Part shown: one piece after another, positions 1-11,305 of the stretch
How the letters are laid out: each line of letters opens with the position of its first letter
Position numbering within the stretch: position 1 is the stretch's first letter
Origin: Strigamia acuminata
Lineage: Eukaryota; Arthropoda; Chilopoda; Geophilomorpha; Linotaeniidae
Direction of reading: 5' to 3'
Length of the DNA: 64,000 nucleotides
NCBI GenBank assembly: GCA_949358305.1
Contig: OX442324.1
Location: 682,001-746,000 of the forward strand
Program-made: the position numbers and the translations under genes
The notes under the pieces: generated by a model
The model's input: only the letters and a program-made list of their open reading frames with translations
What the model was told of the DNA's origin: nothing
Database searches by the model: none

Positions 1-229
1 GTATCCAGTTCCAAGGGAGGACCTAGTAGAAAGCTATGTCCTAGGTATCCACTTCCTATGACTTAGGATTGGATAGATTTAGGTGCCCAGTGATCCAATG
101 GGATCACTGGGGAGTCCATTCTTCTCACCGAGTATATATTCCCTTACAAACCGGACGCTCTTGCTCTTGTTCTTGTTTTGTTTCTGATACTGATATTTAC
201 TTGAGCGCATATTACTTGTATGCTTCACT
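1..229. other. No recognised feature
   Basis: Non-repetitive leader of the window. It contains a short palindromic stretch around 86-112 (gtgatccaatgggatcac). I see no ORF or splice-bounded exon here. It could be part of a repeat that begins outside the window. Confidence 0.4.
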
Positions 230-1055
230 TTGATCCGACAATCCGTTGTAGAAATACTTGATATTTAGTGTAAGAATCTAGAGTGGGTAGAAGACTCACA
301 GACGGACTGCCCGCCTCTTTCATGCCAACATTCCGTTGTAGAAATCGTAAGTTTACTTGCATTTAAGTGTAGAATCTAGAGTGGGGTACAACCCACAGAC
401 ACACTCCCTCCCGCTTCATGCCAAGATCCCGTTGTACAGTGGTGGAAAAAAGTTTGAGACCACTACAGGTTTTTTAGTTGCAAGTCAAATTTTGATGCCA
501 ATTCTTGCAGTTGTTACACCAAATTCTGCATTTGTTTCACCACATTCTGAAGCAATATACTACTCTTCTTCCATTTAGAGATAATATTAATGTTTCAATG
601 TTTGAATTTAACCAATTAATGCACCTACCCATGCTAAGGACAACACCAAATAATCTAAAATATTTAATTAATTCAATGACAAATAGGTTCATTATAGATA
701 TTAGAACGAATAGAAAGCATACCAAACATTAGAAATAAAAATTGGTTATATTTTTGATGATTTAGAGCACATGGTCTCAAACTTTTTTCCAGCATAAATG
801 ACATTTTTTGAACATTTTTTTTTATTTCTTAAATTTGATTTGAGTTAAATTCTTATAATTTTAAACAATGCTTTATTGTGATTATATAAACCTGTACATA
901 AATTTTCAAGTCAAAATTTGACTTGAAACTAAGAAACCTGTAGTGGTCTCAAACTTTTTTCCACCACTGTAGAATGTAGAATCTAGAGTGGAGCAATTCA
1001 CAGACGCATTATAATGTAGATTCTAGAGTGGAGCAATTCACAGACGCATTATTAG
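230..1055. repeat. Diverged tandem repeat array split by a MITE
   Basis: The motif gaatctagagtgg recurs near 275, 371, 979 and, with one change, 1019. Each copy is accompanied by cacagac and, in the left copies, by ccgttgtagaaat and catgccaa. Left units are about 100-110 bp and the right pair is about 45 bp apart. The MITE at 437-969 interrupts one unit. No coding function is evident. Confidence 0.75.
437..969. mobile_element. Mariner/Tc1-type MITE with TA duplication
   Basis: Ends are CAGTGGTGGAAAAAAGTTTG in inverted orientation, flanked on both sides by TA (435-436 and 970-971). The terminal inverted repeats run about 60 bp with only about two mismatches by eye. A related internal copy of the end, with tggtctcaaacttttttcc, sits at 771-791. 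There is no transposase, so this is a non-autonomous 533-bp element. The TA target and CAGT ends are known properties of the Tc1/mariner superfamily. Confidence 0.88.
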
Positions 1056-1900
1056 GGTAATCGACGTGGAGTAATTTCCCGGTTACTCTCCCGCCAGCCA
1101 GAACCGAGCGGAGTAATTTCCCGGCAATGGATAACCTTTCCTGCGAGAAACTTCTGATTCAATTCGTTGTTGGTTGATGGAACATCTTAATTATTATTTT
1201 GATGTTGATTGCACTTGGGGCAAAAATAGCTCGGCGCTATTTTAATTTATCCTTTATTTTTACAGTTATTTCTCCAGTATTGTGAATTTAATATCATGAT
1301 AAATTCTATCGAATTTATATGAATATTTAATCACCTTATTTTCACATTGTTACATCTCGCGATAATTATTATTTCTAATAATTACTATCGATGTGATGTG
1401 TGTGACGATACAGTAAAAGTCAACCGCACCTCTCGGATATAACCCACCCAAGCCTAACCATTACACACCTTTTTAGAACTCACCCCGGACCATTTAGAAG
1501 TCAAAGCCATTCGTTAGATGACATCTTTTACGTCCCAATAATAAGACCGTTACATATTCTTATTATCCGACTGAAAACCACAAGTGGTATTATTTTAGGG
1601 CTTTTGCCAACCCATTGTATATTTTAACGTGAAGTTAGTTTAGCCATTTGTAGGCATAGTATTTATATAAGTTCCAACTTGTAATAAATTGTCATATGTT
1701 TTGAGAAAACATGCAAGCCTCGTTTTTACACTTATAGTTCACATGCAGTTCACACTTTAATTATTATGTAATTGCTGTCTTGAAAAGGTAATCGTCACAG
1801 AATAACACAAGTCTTCAATAAGCATGGTGAAATTATTCATCGGCGAATTTATTCGAATTTATATTTATAAACCGAAATAAATAAACTTATTTATTTAAAG
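1056..1900. other. No gene seen
   Basis: AT-rich non-coding sequence with no long ORF, tRNA-like structure or clear terminal repeats. Confidence 0.4.
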
Positions 1901-2040
1901 GCGGTGGCTATATCCACCCTCTTGGAGGGTGAAAATAGGTGGGTGGCTATTTTCACCCCCTTGGAGGGTGGAAATATATTGGTGGCTATTTTCACCCACT
2001 TGGAGGGTGGAAATATATTGGTGGCTATTTTCACCCACTA
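1901..2040. repeat. 38-bp tandem repeat, about 3.5 copies
   Basis: Units of the form ggtggctattttcaccc, cttggagggtggaaatatatt repeat head to tail. The last two full units are nearly identical. Each unit contains the inverted pair caccc/gggtg, so a single strand could form serial hairpins. Confidence 0.85.
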
Positions 2041-2056
2041 GAAAAAACAGAGAAGA

Positions 2057-2057
2057 T

Positions 2058-2088
<31 letters not shown>

Positions 2089-2090
2089 TT
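2057..2090. repeat. TTTA microsatellite
   Basis: About eight uninterrupted copies of ttta directly beside the MULE gene remnant. Confidence 0.95.
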
Positions 2091-2139
2091 CACACAAAAC
2101 CTGTGCATTAACTGTTGTTTCACACCTGTCAGTACAATA

Positions 2140-2993
2140 TCATTTATCAACATTAATGTCGAATTGTCCTACACATGAGGTATGGAACCACTCGTGGCAA
2201 CGATCACATTGCACCATCTGCCCACTACAGGGTTTTCTGCATGTACAAAAGACAATCTTTTTTCTCTCTGATGCTAACACAGTATGCTCTAAAACTCCTT
2301 TATCTGGGAACTGGGACATACAAGTAGCTCCACGTTCAATACATTTAATCAGATGAGGCCGTAAATCAGAGTTCCTTAAATCGACAGTACCGGAATTAAT
2401 ATTTTCACATGCAAGGATGGCATTAGCAATTGCATGTAAACCGCAATCACCATTCACCTGCTGTGTGACATTTATAATTTTAAATGAAACTACACCACAT
2501 GCATGTTGCTTAAATTGTGAGCTAACAAGGGACACTAACTTAGATGGGATAGCCCTTCCATTTAAGCTATCATAGACCTCTAAATTTATGGATTTCTTGT
2601 TAAAAATCCTGAAACAGTGATGAAATGAAGCCCAATATCATAAATTTGTACAAACACCCCACTTTCTAGTAACATGTTTAAGATATACGGAACAGCAAAT
2701 TCATTAGTTGCGACACCAAACCTACCCAAACTTGTTAGGCCATAAACCTCTGGACATTTTCGTTTCAAAAGCAACAGACAGTGATTTAAAATAGAATGAT
2801 TCAACCATTCGTAAGCTGTAATTAGAGTGCAAGTGCTCATTGTTAGAGTTAAGGGGTCAGAAATCCAAATGTCGTCGTTTTCGTAGGTGTAGGTCAATGT
2901 TTCCCCTATATCATCCTTGTCTATACTGCCAGAATTTAATGAAACTCGACTATTTTCGGCAGTAAGAGGCGTAATCGGGGCAAATTTTAGCAA
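2140..2993 (-). pseudogene. C48-type cysteine protease plus PHD finger (MULE C-terminal part)
   Basis: Two reading frames joined by a one-base frameshift near 2590 give the pieces of an Ulp1-type active site. A histidine lies in GLHFITVSGF and an aspartate in VYDSL (2556-2574). The glutamine/cysteine segment is TQQVNGDCGLHAIANA near 2440. A PHD finger follows (FCTCRKPC, then CDRCHEWFHTSC) and ends early at 2140. The next codons read YCTDRC, the expected last metal pair, so the TGA looks like a former Trp codon. C48 enzymes normally process SUMO-like modifiers, and PHD fingers usually read histone tails. It probably once formed one protein with the transposase upstream, because the open frame continues to within a few codons of that ORF. 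Now a pseudogene. Confidence 0.72.
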
Positions 2994-3024
2994 CTTTTTC
3001 TTGGCTAAGTAAGGTTTTTGCGCA

Positions 3025-5260
3025 TTACGATTTGCACCAACTGCTGTCTGCTACAAAACTCACGTTATTTGCGTAATGTTGAGTTATTTCAGCAATCACG
3101 ACCTTTGCTTTCGAAAATTCATCTGTTCCTAGCATAGATATTATGTCGGCCAATCGTTTGAAGTCACTCATTATATTCGAATACTTTTCAGTGGCGCTCA
3201 AACACTTTTTGGGTGGAATAGAATTTGTAGCAGTTGCAACTGAGGCAGAATAGGTGCTAGGTAATTCTGCCATCCAATTTTCTTTTTTGTACTGGTCAGG
3301 AATTAACGTTTCGGTAAAAAGTTGACAATTAGCAGATTTTTGCACCGCAAATATATGTTTACACGGAAGTAGGCGGATTGAGTGAAAACTACAATTACAT
3401 TTAGACATCGATGCTATTCGAGAATGGGTTTGGATAACAAAACTAACAGAGTACATGTCTTGTTCAGTACCTGTAATTGAGATTTCGTTCTCCAAAGAAA
3501 ATTTAAGTTCTCTGATAATATGATCGGCGACATTTTTCGCAACAGCTGCGTATATTTGAGAAATTGCATCATCGATTGAGGTATCACCAGATGTAGGAAA
3601 AAATTGAATTTTGTTACGCGCATTGAATTTTGCGTGATCGTGCATATCGTTGGACCTCTGCAGAAACAAACGAAACGATTGATAAAAAAGGTGCAAAGAG
3701 GAATTTAGCTTCACGATAGTTTTAACTTGATGATTAAGGGACTCTAAACGATTATTAGTCGTATCACCGACATTAAAATGAGTAAACCTAAAGCATGCGA
3801 CCCACATCTCTTTAATCGGAGCCCAGTTATTATCAAAATATTCTTTCAATTCAGGGTGCATAGCTAAATTGGGATCTGATTGAAACGAGGCTTGATGCTC
3901 CTGGTAGGCATCTTCTGTCGGACTATACGCTAACTGTGAAAACAATTCTCTAGCAACTTCATCCACTAATTTAGGCAGACGTAAGTCGATAATAAACTTC
4001 TTAACTGCTTTCAACACATGAAACAAACAGATTTCGATGCAGGCATGTGGGAACGTATTTCGAACGACGCTTATTTCGGTGATATCCTTGTCAATCATAA
4101 CGGTCTGGATACGAGTGGTACTCGGATTCTCTCTTTTGAACGCATCCATAAATTTTTGGATCGTGGGTTTCGTTTCGGTCTTAACGAGGCAAACAGCTGC
4201 AACCCGACTGATATAATTACCATCCAAAACTAATATAATATACAGGGGCATCCGTGAATTATTTAAACGATACGTAGCGTCCATAAGGATGTGTTCGGGA
4301 TATTGCGATACGGCACGTTTCATCAATGAGGTCTGCCAATAGCAAAATTCTAGTCTATTCTCTTCATCTAAAGAAATTTCAACAGCCATACCGAGATCAA
4401 TTAATCTGTCTAATTCGAGCTCATCCATTAATAACTGGGCTGAATTCGAATTTTTATCTGGGCATAATTTTTGTTTCAAATTACACAAGGATTTACCGAT
4501 TTCATATTTCGAAGAATCTTTATTAACCCTCGCAGCCCCAACCTAAAAAAAATCCCTTACTCACCCAACTCGAGTCATTTTTGACCCCAAGCCGAAAAAA
4601 TTTTTCCAAAAATGAGTGAAAATGATTTTATTCTCTGAGTATTTCATGTTTCTGAAAAAATTTCAGCAATTCGGTATTTGTCAAAAAAGTGCGACAAAAA
4701 TAATTGACATTGCATTCAAAAGTAGTGAGTAAACAAAGGAATTTTGTGAAAAATTTTTTTTTCAATTTTTAAATCTATTATTTTTTTTTATTGTTTGTTA
4801 TGATGTTAAACGAAAATACATGAAATTTCAGAATGAAAATCCCAACAGTTTTTGAGAAAAAAAATAAAAACACTTTTGGAGGTCAAAATTGATCCTAGGT
4901 TGGGATGGGGAGGGTTAATAAATTCAAGCATTCGTTTCGGATTTCCATCTAAAGACAGAAGTAGTTTAAAATACTCTTTTTTTTTCTAGTGATGCTTGTC
5001 GAATCGCTCGTTTAAAGGGATATTTGTCATAATCTCGAGCCTCACATGGATGATTATGGGTGATACAACATTGGGAAACGACATACTTCATCCATTTAAC
5101 ACTAAAACGGTACTGTACGAATACAGGACAATTCGATTTCATGGTCAATGTTTGTCTTTTGCCAATCGATCGGCTTTTATAATTGCCATAGTGTACACAA
5201 CCATAAGTGATTTTGTAGTACTTGTTATGTACATCAATTTTTCTGTTTTGGGCCGATAAT
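3025..5260 (-). pseudogene. MULE transposase
   Basis: The open part (4488 to 3025, 487 codons) has the MULE DDE layout. The first Asp is in MDATYRL, the second in MIDKD, a CLFHVLKA C/H motif follows, and the Glu lies in NNRLESLNHQVK. A SWIM zinc finger, CNCSFHSIRLLPCKHIFAV, is near 3390-3350. The N-terminus continues on the far side of the MITE (4919-5260) with CCITHNHPCEA, resembling the WRKY/GCM1- or FLYWCH-like DNA-binding region of MULE transposases. The piggyBac-like MITE at 4527-4914 splits the gene, and the frame resumes plausibly after it is removed. The catalytic residues I can see are intact, but the insertion makes the copy non-functional. Confidence 0.85.
4527..4914. mobile_element. 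PiggyBac-like MITE inside the MULE transposase
   Basis: Flanked by TTAA at 4523-4526 and 4915-4918. Left end CCCTCGCAGCCCCAACCTA; right end, reverse complemented, CCCTCCCCATCCCAACCTA. The TTAA target and CCC ends are the signature of piggyBac-type elements. The 388-bp body is AT-rich and non-coding. Confidence 0.9.
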
Positions 5261-5478
5261 TGTAACTTTGGGCCGTTTGACTACGCGTAATTGAAAATAA
5301 CGGTGCCAATGTGCTGTCACAGAATGAAAAATGTTTTTCGAAACATTCCTACCAACTATCGAAAGTATCTCCAACTTCCATTGTTTGCGCTTCTTGGAGT
5401 TATGCGAGAATGAACGAGTGCGTACGACAATGCTTCAGATGAGATGATACTTTATTGAACAATATTTGGGGCCTTATA

Positions 5479-5755
5479 CAGGGTGAATAAAAAGTCTGTT
5501 CCCCTCAAATATTTCCTGAGCAATTGCATCTAGACCAACTTTGATGTAGCGATCATACAGAAAGTTGGGTGAGAGCAATCCAATGATGTCATCAAATTTG
5601 ACTTTCAAGGCCATTTTCAAGGTCATTCACTTGCTAACTTCTGAACCAATCAGGTTAGAGCAAAAAAGTCAATTACAAAGTTGTAGAGCACCATCAAATT
5701 AGTACTATCCAACTTATCTTATTTATTTTAAATTAAATGTTTTCTTTGTATTCGA
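5479..5755. mobile_element. Mariner-type MITE fragment (relative of 41168-42499)
   Basis: Begins TA-cagggtgaataaaaag. It shares the segment ttacaaagttgtagagca followed by ccatcaaattagtactatcc with the MITE at 41168-42499, where that segment is split by a foldback insertion. The right terminus is not clear, so the end given is approximate. Confidence 0.55.
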
Positions 5756-6575
5756 ATTTCCGTCAAATGTTCGAACCTGTCGCGTTAGGCCTGACCATGT
5801 GGTTTCTCGGATCGACGACGGCGAAACGACGTTACACGGACAGACAAAACGACGACGAATTCAGACTAGATTCACAAATTCCCGTGGTAGGTTTTTTGGG
5901 CCTGACCACGTGGTAAAATTATTATTTTACACAACAATCGATTTTCTTCAGAAAAACAAGAAATTATAAATGAATACATTTAACGTTCGTGCAATTTTAT
6001 CACAAGAACACCATAAATACACCATAAATTTCGGTCGAAACTTTCACATAAAAAATTTATCGTAGGACTAAATTATTCGAAATTCACTTTTCACTCGCAC
6101 AATTTCCAAATTCATTCGAATAAAGAAATTGCAGCCTATCTCGGTAGAACCTTCACTTGTGACGATTCTACTTTTGGCTGAATATATTAGCCTTTAAAGA
6201 TAAACCTAAGCTACACGAGATAAGCTAAAACTGTGTGCTAAGTGAATAAATAACGGAATAATACGAACTTACAGGTAACATGATTATGTTTATTACAAGG
6301 TACAACTGGGTTATGGGTTCTGGGCACTTGTAAACGGGTGGCATCGTCTGGTTGAGGATCCGCGCTGGCCAAGCGATAGGGTTGGCTTCGCAGCATCGTC
6401 ACAAATAACATTACGTGGCCGTATTCAGCCACGTGGCTAAAATGCACCAAGATGCGGAGAATCCTCCGCATTTACGGATAATTCCAAACCGGAATTATCT
6501 TACAATGTAATAAATCTTATGAATAGATACAATGCTGGGTTTTCCAGACTTCGAGAATAATTCAAATAAGGCACG
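5756..6575. other. No gene assigned; retroelement-leader-like sequence
   Basis: The motif gcctgaccacgtggt / gcctgaccatgtggt occurs twice (5788 and 5909), and 5760-5900 is locally CpG-rich, unlike the surrounding AT-rich DNA. This resembles the leader of an LTR element, but I found no LTR pair or primer site. Sequence from 6240 to 6575 holds no ORF I can identify. Confidence 0.3.
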
Positions 6576-7058
6576 TTAATTAATATAATCTCGGAATATA
6601 AAATTTACTATTATTAGGAAAAGTGAAATTAGGAAAAATACTGAAGCTACGAAAATGATGGATTCCGTCCTACATCTTCGTATGGCGTCTAGTCGTTCCT
6701 CGTGAGCGAGTGTGTTCGCCCGGACGTCTAACTGGAACTTGACGTTAGCTTTGGTCCTCGTCTGTGTCGTCGTCTCGGTCGGAGCGGCAATCAACTCGAG
6801 ATACGTCGGTTGCTGTTGTATCTCGTCCGTGTCTTCGTCTCGGGCCTCGGGAATCGGTTGCAGCGGGATTCTACAACTCATGCGAGCGGTTACAAACTGT
6901 AAGCGGAATTCCGCTGTCTTCAACGGGAAGTCCCGTGAATTAGAACGTCTTACAGCTGGCAGCGTGTTGAATCTTCCTCCCTCGGTCCAGCGCTTGCTGC
7001 GGCGATGGACGATCGTTCTAGCCGTGGCGAACTGTAGATCCTTGACTCTTTTCAGCAA
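6576..7058 (-). CDS. Hypothetical 160-residue protein with C-terminal membrane anchor
   Basis: Not recognised. The ORF is rich in Arg, Glu and Thr through its first 130 residues (for example the acidic stretch EARDEDTDE). It ends in one strongly hydrophobic segment, SVFFLISLFLIIVNFIF, six residues before the stop. It is GC-richer than its flanks and opens at an ATG. The layout is that of a tail-anchored or single-pass protein, or of a small ORF of a retroelement such as a degraded env-like reading frame. No splice sites or protein homologue were identified, so it may be a chance ORF. Confidence 0.3.
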   Translation of the reverse strand: MLKRVKDLQFATARTIVHRRSKRWTEGGRFNTLPAVRRSNSRDFPLKTAEFRLQFVTARMSCRIPLQPIPEARDEDTDEIQQQPTYLELIAAPTETTTQTRTKANVKFQLDVRANTLAHEERLDAIRRCRTESIIFVASVFFLISLFLIIVNFIFRDYIN

Positions 7059-7375
7059 AGAGTGTGAGCTGACTCTTACTTGAAGAAGAGTGTGATCCCT
7101 CTCTTCTTGTTGGGAAGAGAATTACCAATTGTGTATCTTGAAATAATCTTTGTATTATTTCAAGAAGTGAGTCCAGAGTCCAATGCAGAAAGTTTCTCCC
7201 ATAACAAACAAGAATTTCAGTGTATTTTCAAGTGTGTTTTTCAGGAGGTGGTTCAGGTTCAGTGGTTGTGTTCAAACTGAATCTTTAGCAGCTCCTCTCA
7301 CTGCTAACAGGATGTAGCACTTCCTGTAGTCCCTAGATCCCAGCTGTTTCCCACACAATCATAGGGGCTACATCC
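7059..7375. other. No gene; short inverted pair
   Basis: acaggatgtagc near 7301 is repeated inverted as gctacatcctgt at 7368-7379, just outside and overlapping the Cop-A LTR end. Nothing else was recognised. Confidence 0.35.
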
Positions 7376-7550
7376 TGTTGTGCCTGGATAATTCTGCAAC
7401 TCTTTTGGTACTTGTTGGTGTAATCCACAAATAAATGCCAGAGGCAAATGTCATCTCGACATGTTTATTAATTTTGCTTACAACAATATACACTTCAATA
7501 ATATACCACTAGTGATATCATACATTGATGCCAATATTCACGTTACAACA
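7376..7550 (-). repeat. Cop-A 3' LTR
   Basis: Read on the minus strand it begins TGTTGTAACG directly after the purine tract gagggag and ends CCAGGCACAACA, giving TGTTGT...ACAACA inverted ends. The length is about 175 bp. There is no second LTR to compare, so the inner boundary rests on the purine tract and the TG...CA ends. Confidence 0.65.
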
Positions 7551-7587
7551 CTCCCTCATATTGGCTATCATGTGAATTTTTATTCAG

Positions 7588-9428
7588 CTAAATTTGTTTA
7601 ATTCCGAGTCCTTCTAATGCTACCATTAATTTTGTTTGAGTCAAAGCTTTAGTTGTAATGTCTGCTAACATTTCTGCAGTTTTAACGTATCTGATGTCAT
7701 ACTGTTTATTTTCTACGTCTAGTCTCAAAAACAACAATCTTCTTTGAAAATGCTTTGTCCTGGCGTGGAATTTTGGGTTGAGACATAATGCGATTGCCGC
7801 TTGATTATCAGATAACAGTGTTATAGGTGTCTGAGCAACTTTTCCAAATCCGACTTCATCCAATAATGACTTCAGCCATTTTACTTCTTTAGCTAACTCG
7901 ACTAATGCCAAATACTCTGCTTCACAGGATGAAAGCGCCACGAGTCGCTGCTTTCGAGATTGCCATGAAATGGCTCCACCAGCTAACAAACATACATAGC
8001 CCGCAAATGACTTGGAATCAGTTGACACAGCATTCCATGACGAATCTGCATAGGCTTGTATCTGTTCATCAGTATTTCCCCGCTGATACACCAATGCATG
8101 ATTCATGGTGCCCTTTAAGTAACGAAGCACCCGTTTTGCAGCTCCCCAATGCGCTTGATGAGGTGCTGTTAACCACTGCGACAGGAATGACACGGCGTAA
8201 GAAATATCGGGTCTGGTAGCCTGTGCTATGTATAAAAGGGATCCAATCAATTCTCGATATTGCTTATCCGGAATCCGCGGTCCTATCGGGTAGTTGGGGT
8301 CATCCATACGCTGGGAAGGATCCATGGGTGTAGTTACGTGATTCGCATTCAACAAATTAAACTTTGATAAAAGTTCTTTAATGTAATGTGTTTGGTCCAG
8401 TGTAGTAATGCCAGTATCGGCGTCCATTTGCACACGGATGCCCAATATTTTGTTCACTGGTCCCAAATCAACCAAGTCTATGTCTTTTGCAACTTCATTC
8501 ATCATGTTATCCAACACCTCCTGATTGTTGGTTGCAGCTATTAAGTCATCCACGTACGCTGGTATTAATAACTTATGATCGTGTTATCTTTAGTGTAATA
8601 ATACACAGAATTGTCAATTAATGACACCTTGAATCCTGCTCTTATCAAAATACGATTTAACATTTTATGCCAGGCTCTCCCTGCCTGTGGAAGGCCATAA
8701 ATCGCTTTCTTGAGAAGGCACACTTTATGTGCAGTGTGAGGCAATTGGTATCCATCCGGTTGCTTCATATACACAGTCTCAGACAATTTAGCATGTGTAT
8801 ATGCACCCTTAACATCATAATGTTTAACAAATAAAGCGAACATAGTGGCCAGGGCAAGGAGCAATCGAATGGTAGTCAACCTTGCAACTGGAGCATAAGA
8901 GTCGTCATAATCAACTCCTTTTAATTAATGAAAACCTTGGGCCACTAGTCTGGCCTTATGTTTCAATACGTGTCCATGTTGGTCTGTTTTCATTTTGTAT
9001 AACCATCTGGACCCAACAATTCTTGTGTTGGCTGGTGGGTCCACGAGTTCCCAAACTTCGCGATCAATCATGGATTGCATTTCGACATCCATTGCATCCT
9101 TCCACAATTGTGCTTCAGGAGACTGCATGGCTTGGTCATAGCTAGTTGGATCCAGTGCTGAGGGCAACGCATTATCTTCAATTTGGTCTTGCTGTTGTAC
9201 TAATGCAGTACCTTGTTGTTGTGCATGGTCCCTCAGTATTCTGTGATCTCTCCAATTCGCAGTTGAATATGGTTGAACCTGTCTCCTCTCTCGAGTAGAG
9301 TAGCAACGTGCAACCGGTGTTACAATATTTAATGGTGGTTGCCTGAGATTATTTTCTGGTTGGGTGGGTGGGTCAACAGGCTTGGACTGGGTTAATGGTA
9401 TGTAGACTACTTGATCCAAACTTTCCAC
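7588..9428 (-). pseudogene. Cop-A pol remnant (RT and RNase H)
   Basis: Three open stretches in order. 9428-8925 holds a connector and the RT start (VGSRWLYKMK, KARLVAQGF). 8879-8565 holds RT (DVKGAYTHA, KAIYGLPQAGR). 8553-7588 holds the end of RT and RNase H (YADSSWN, SSCEAEYLALVELAKEVKWL, TKHF, ADITTKAL). The YVDD region falls on the break near 8555, where the sequence reads on into DDL. These are standard copia motifs. Integrase, protease and gag are absent. Confidence 0.88.
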
Positions 9429-9432
9429 ACAC

Positions 9433-10183
9433 GATTTAACAAATTAACAAATTAGACTTTTACAAAATTATTAGATTTAAGGAATCTCCTTTATTAGTAG
9501 TAATTTGGGATTACCACACCCTGTAAGAAGAAAGACGAGGTTGAGTGGTTCAGGAAGAGAGGAGAAGCGGAGTTAAGCAGTGGACACCAGTGGGAGCATA
9601 TATCCTCTGTCCCACATTCTCCCTGCTTACCACTGTGAGACCCACTACAGCCTCTACAACCGGACAGTTGGGCTATTAGGTGCATTTGACAGAACAGAAT
9701 TCAGCATCCAAACCACGCTATCCATGCCTATCAGACAAGCAACCAGAGTCAGTAAAGTCACATTAGAAATGAATATTGAATGCACTCATTCACCTCATAG
9801 ATTCTATTGGTTAATCACAATATGCATACAGTATTGATGTGTTTTTAAGGACATGCCCTAAAATGCAAATTTGGCACCTTTTTGAAAATTTTGTGAAATC
9901 CCACTAAAAATGCAACTTAAGGGATGGCTGGTCAAAGTCACTGTTTAGTAGCATGCCCTTAAATGTGCGTCAAAGCAGTACACTGTAACATTAGCATAAC
10001 ATTCAAAAATCCTCTTACACCAGAAATTAGAAAAAATGAGTAAAATGAAAACTATACTGCAATCTAACTGCTAATTAGGTTGAAATGATGTCCACTGGGC
10101 ATAAAATAGTCAAATTATATTATTCTATGCAAGCAGAATAAAATAAAGTAAGAATCTCTTCATTAAAAAAAGATTATGATTAC
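9433..10183. other. Intronic sequence, no gene
   Basis: Lies downstream of the synapsin exon on its strand, so it is intron. 9490-9780 is less AT-rich but without a convincing coding signature. I searched for the next synapsin exon (the part after VVR) and did not find it. Confidence 0.4.
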
Positions 10184-10275
10184 CTGACAACTTGAGTTCC
10201 GTTTCGGTTAACCACCATACCAACAGTTGTTCCAGTCTCAGAATAAGAAGCCAAACTTATGTCCTTAAAATCAGC
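10184..10275 (-). CDS. Syn: Synapsin internal exon (central domain)
   Basis: Minus-strand 92-nt exon with acceptor TTTTATTTTCAG before it and donor GTAATC after it. It begins in phase 0 and encodes ADFKDISLASYSETG and then TTVGMVVNRNGTQVV, ending with two bases of the next codon. This follows directly on the VEQ that ends the exon at 44093-44150. It matches the synapsin central domain, where the vertebrate order is ...DIKVEQAEFSD...VLRNGVKVVRS. Synapsin is a neuronal phosphoprotein that tethers synaptic vesicles to actin and has an ATP-grasp-like C domain. This exon belongs to the start of that domain. It is clean, with no stop or frameshift, so the gene is likely functional. Confidence 0.9.
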
Positions 10276-10549
10276 CTGAAAATAAAACAGTGGTAAATAA
10301 GTTTAAAAATCTTCAAAATTCAAAAGAAGTTGAGCTAATTTGATTAATGGTTTCATTGCTACGTAAATGGTTAACTTTCATAAGTATTATTTACAAAAAC
10401 ACTAGGATATTTCTGATAATAGTGAGGTGATTAAAACTTTCTAATTAATTTTTCTCATAATTTTTTAAAATACTCAAAAATTAGTCAGTAAATTTGTTAT
10501 AATAGCAACACTGTATTTTGCAATGTATACTAGTAAACATTACAAAATA

Positions 10550-11305
10550 CCGATTGAACCTCGCTACAGGTCAGGGAAGCCAAAATTAGTTCATAATAAC
10601 GAGTGCTCTTGGCAATGATAATTTCATCATAACGAGTGTTCTTGACAATTAGAATTTCATTATAACGAGTGTTCTTAACAATCAGAATTTCATTATAACG
10701 AGTGCTCTTGACAATAGTGAGTTTGCGGTTGCCAATTGTTCCTTATAATTATGAGTTACAAGCTCATAATTATAAAAATGGACTTATAACATAACGTAAC
10801 TCCTCAACTTTTACATTATTTTGTAAAATAAGGGAGCCAATCAGATCGCTTAACACTATTTGAAGCTCCTCCCACTATTGCAAATGGCGCTAATGGTGCT
10901 GATGGAAATTCAAAATGGCTGCCTGACCTGTTTCAACATTCAGCCTTAATCACAATTTCTTTCTGCCATCGAAGGATAGAAACAACTAAAATCATTCCAG
11001 CAAGTAAATAAACTGGAAGACAATTTTATGTCTGAAAAATGTCAAATTAGTAAAACTACAGATTTTCATTTTCTTTTGCATATGGATTTGTTCTACCATT
11101 ACATGCAAGAGATTTGTACTGTTCACATGGTATTTATAAGTACAATTTATAAAATATATTTGTTGTACCGCAAGTGCCTATTTCAGCAAGGAATTATAAT
11201 TATAATTATGAGCTTGTAACTCATAATTATAAGGAATAATTGACAACTGCAAACTTCCTAATGACAATTTCATTATAACAAATTAGTTCGTTATAGTAAC
11301 AATTA
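10550..11305. mobile_element. Foldback/Tigger-like MITE with tandem ends
   Basis: Long inverted arms: 10724-10778 (gtttgcggttgccaattgtt ... ctcataattataa) pairs with 11195-11262. Outside the left arm are four copies of a 33-35-bp unit built on atttcattataacgagtgtt (10590-10715), and the right flank has one related copy. The outermost left sequence gattgaacctcgctaca resembles Tigger/pogo-type ends such as those at 57028. Exact termini are uncertain. The centre (10800-11180) shows no coding. Confidence 0.6.

Larger units (their letters stand above)
2140..5260 (-). mobile_element. Decayed autonomous MULE (Mutator-like) element
   Basis: Minus-strand block encoding, in order, a zinc-finger N-terminus, a MULE DDE transposase, a SWIM zinc finger, a C48-type cysteine protease and a PHD finger. 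Frameshifts and a nonsense codon have broken it, and a TTAA MITE sits in the transposase. I could not find its terminal inverted repeats, so these limits mark the coding block only. Related MULEs with a protease domain are known in animals and plants. A much shorter MULE-like element with clear ends lies at 61925-62951. Confidence 0.75.
7376..9432 (-). mobile_element. Cop-A: 5'-truncated Ty1/copia element
   Basis: Minus-strand copia copy retaining reverse transcriptase, RNase H and the 3' LTR. Everything upstream of the connector before RT is missing, with truncation at about 9430. The coding part is broken by a stop or frameshift near 8920 and another near 8560. Confidence 0.85.

Noticed and set aside
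1929-2178. Short ORFs with repeated WWLFSP or GGYFHP peptides
   Set aside because: They are direct translations of the 38-bp tandem repeat and the TTTA microsatellite.
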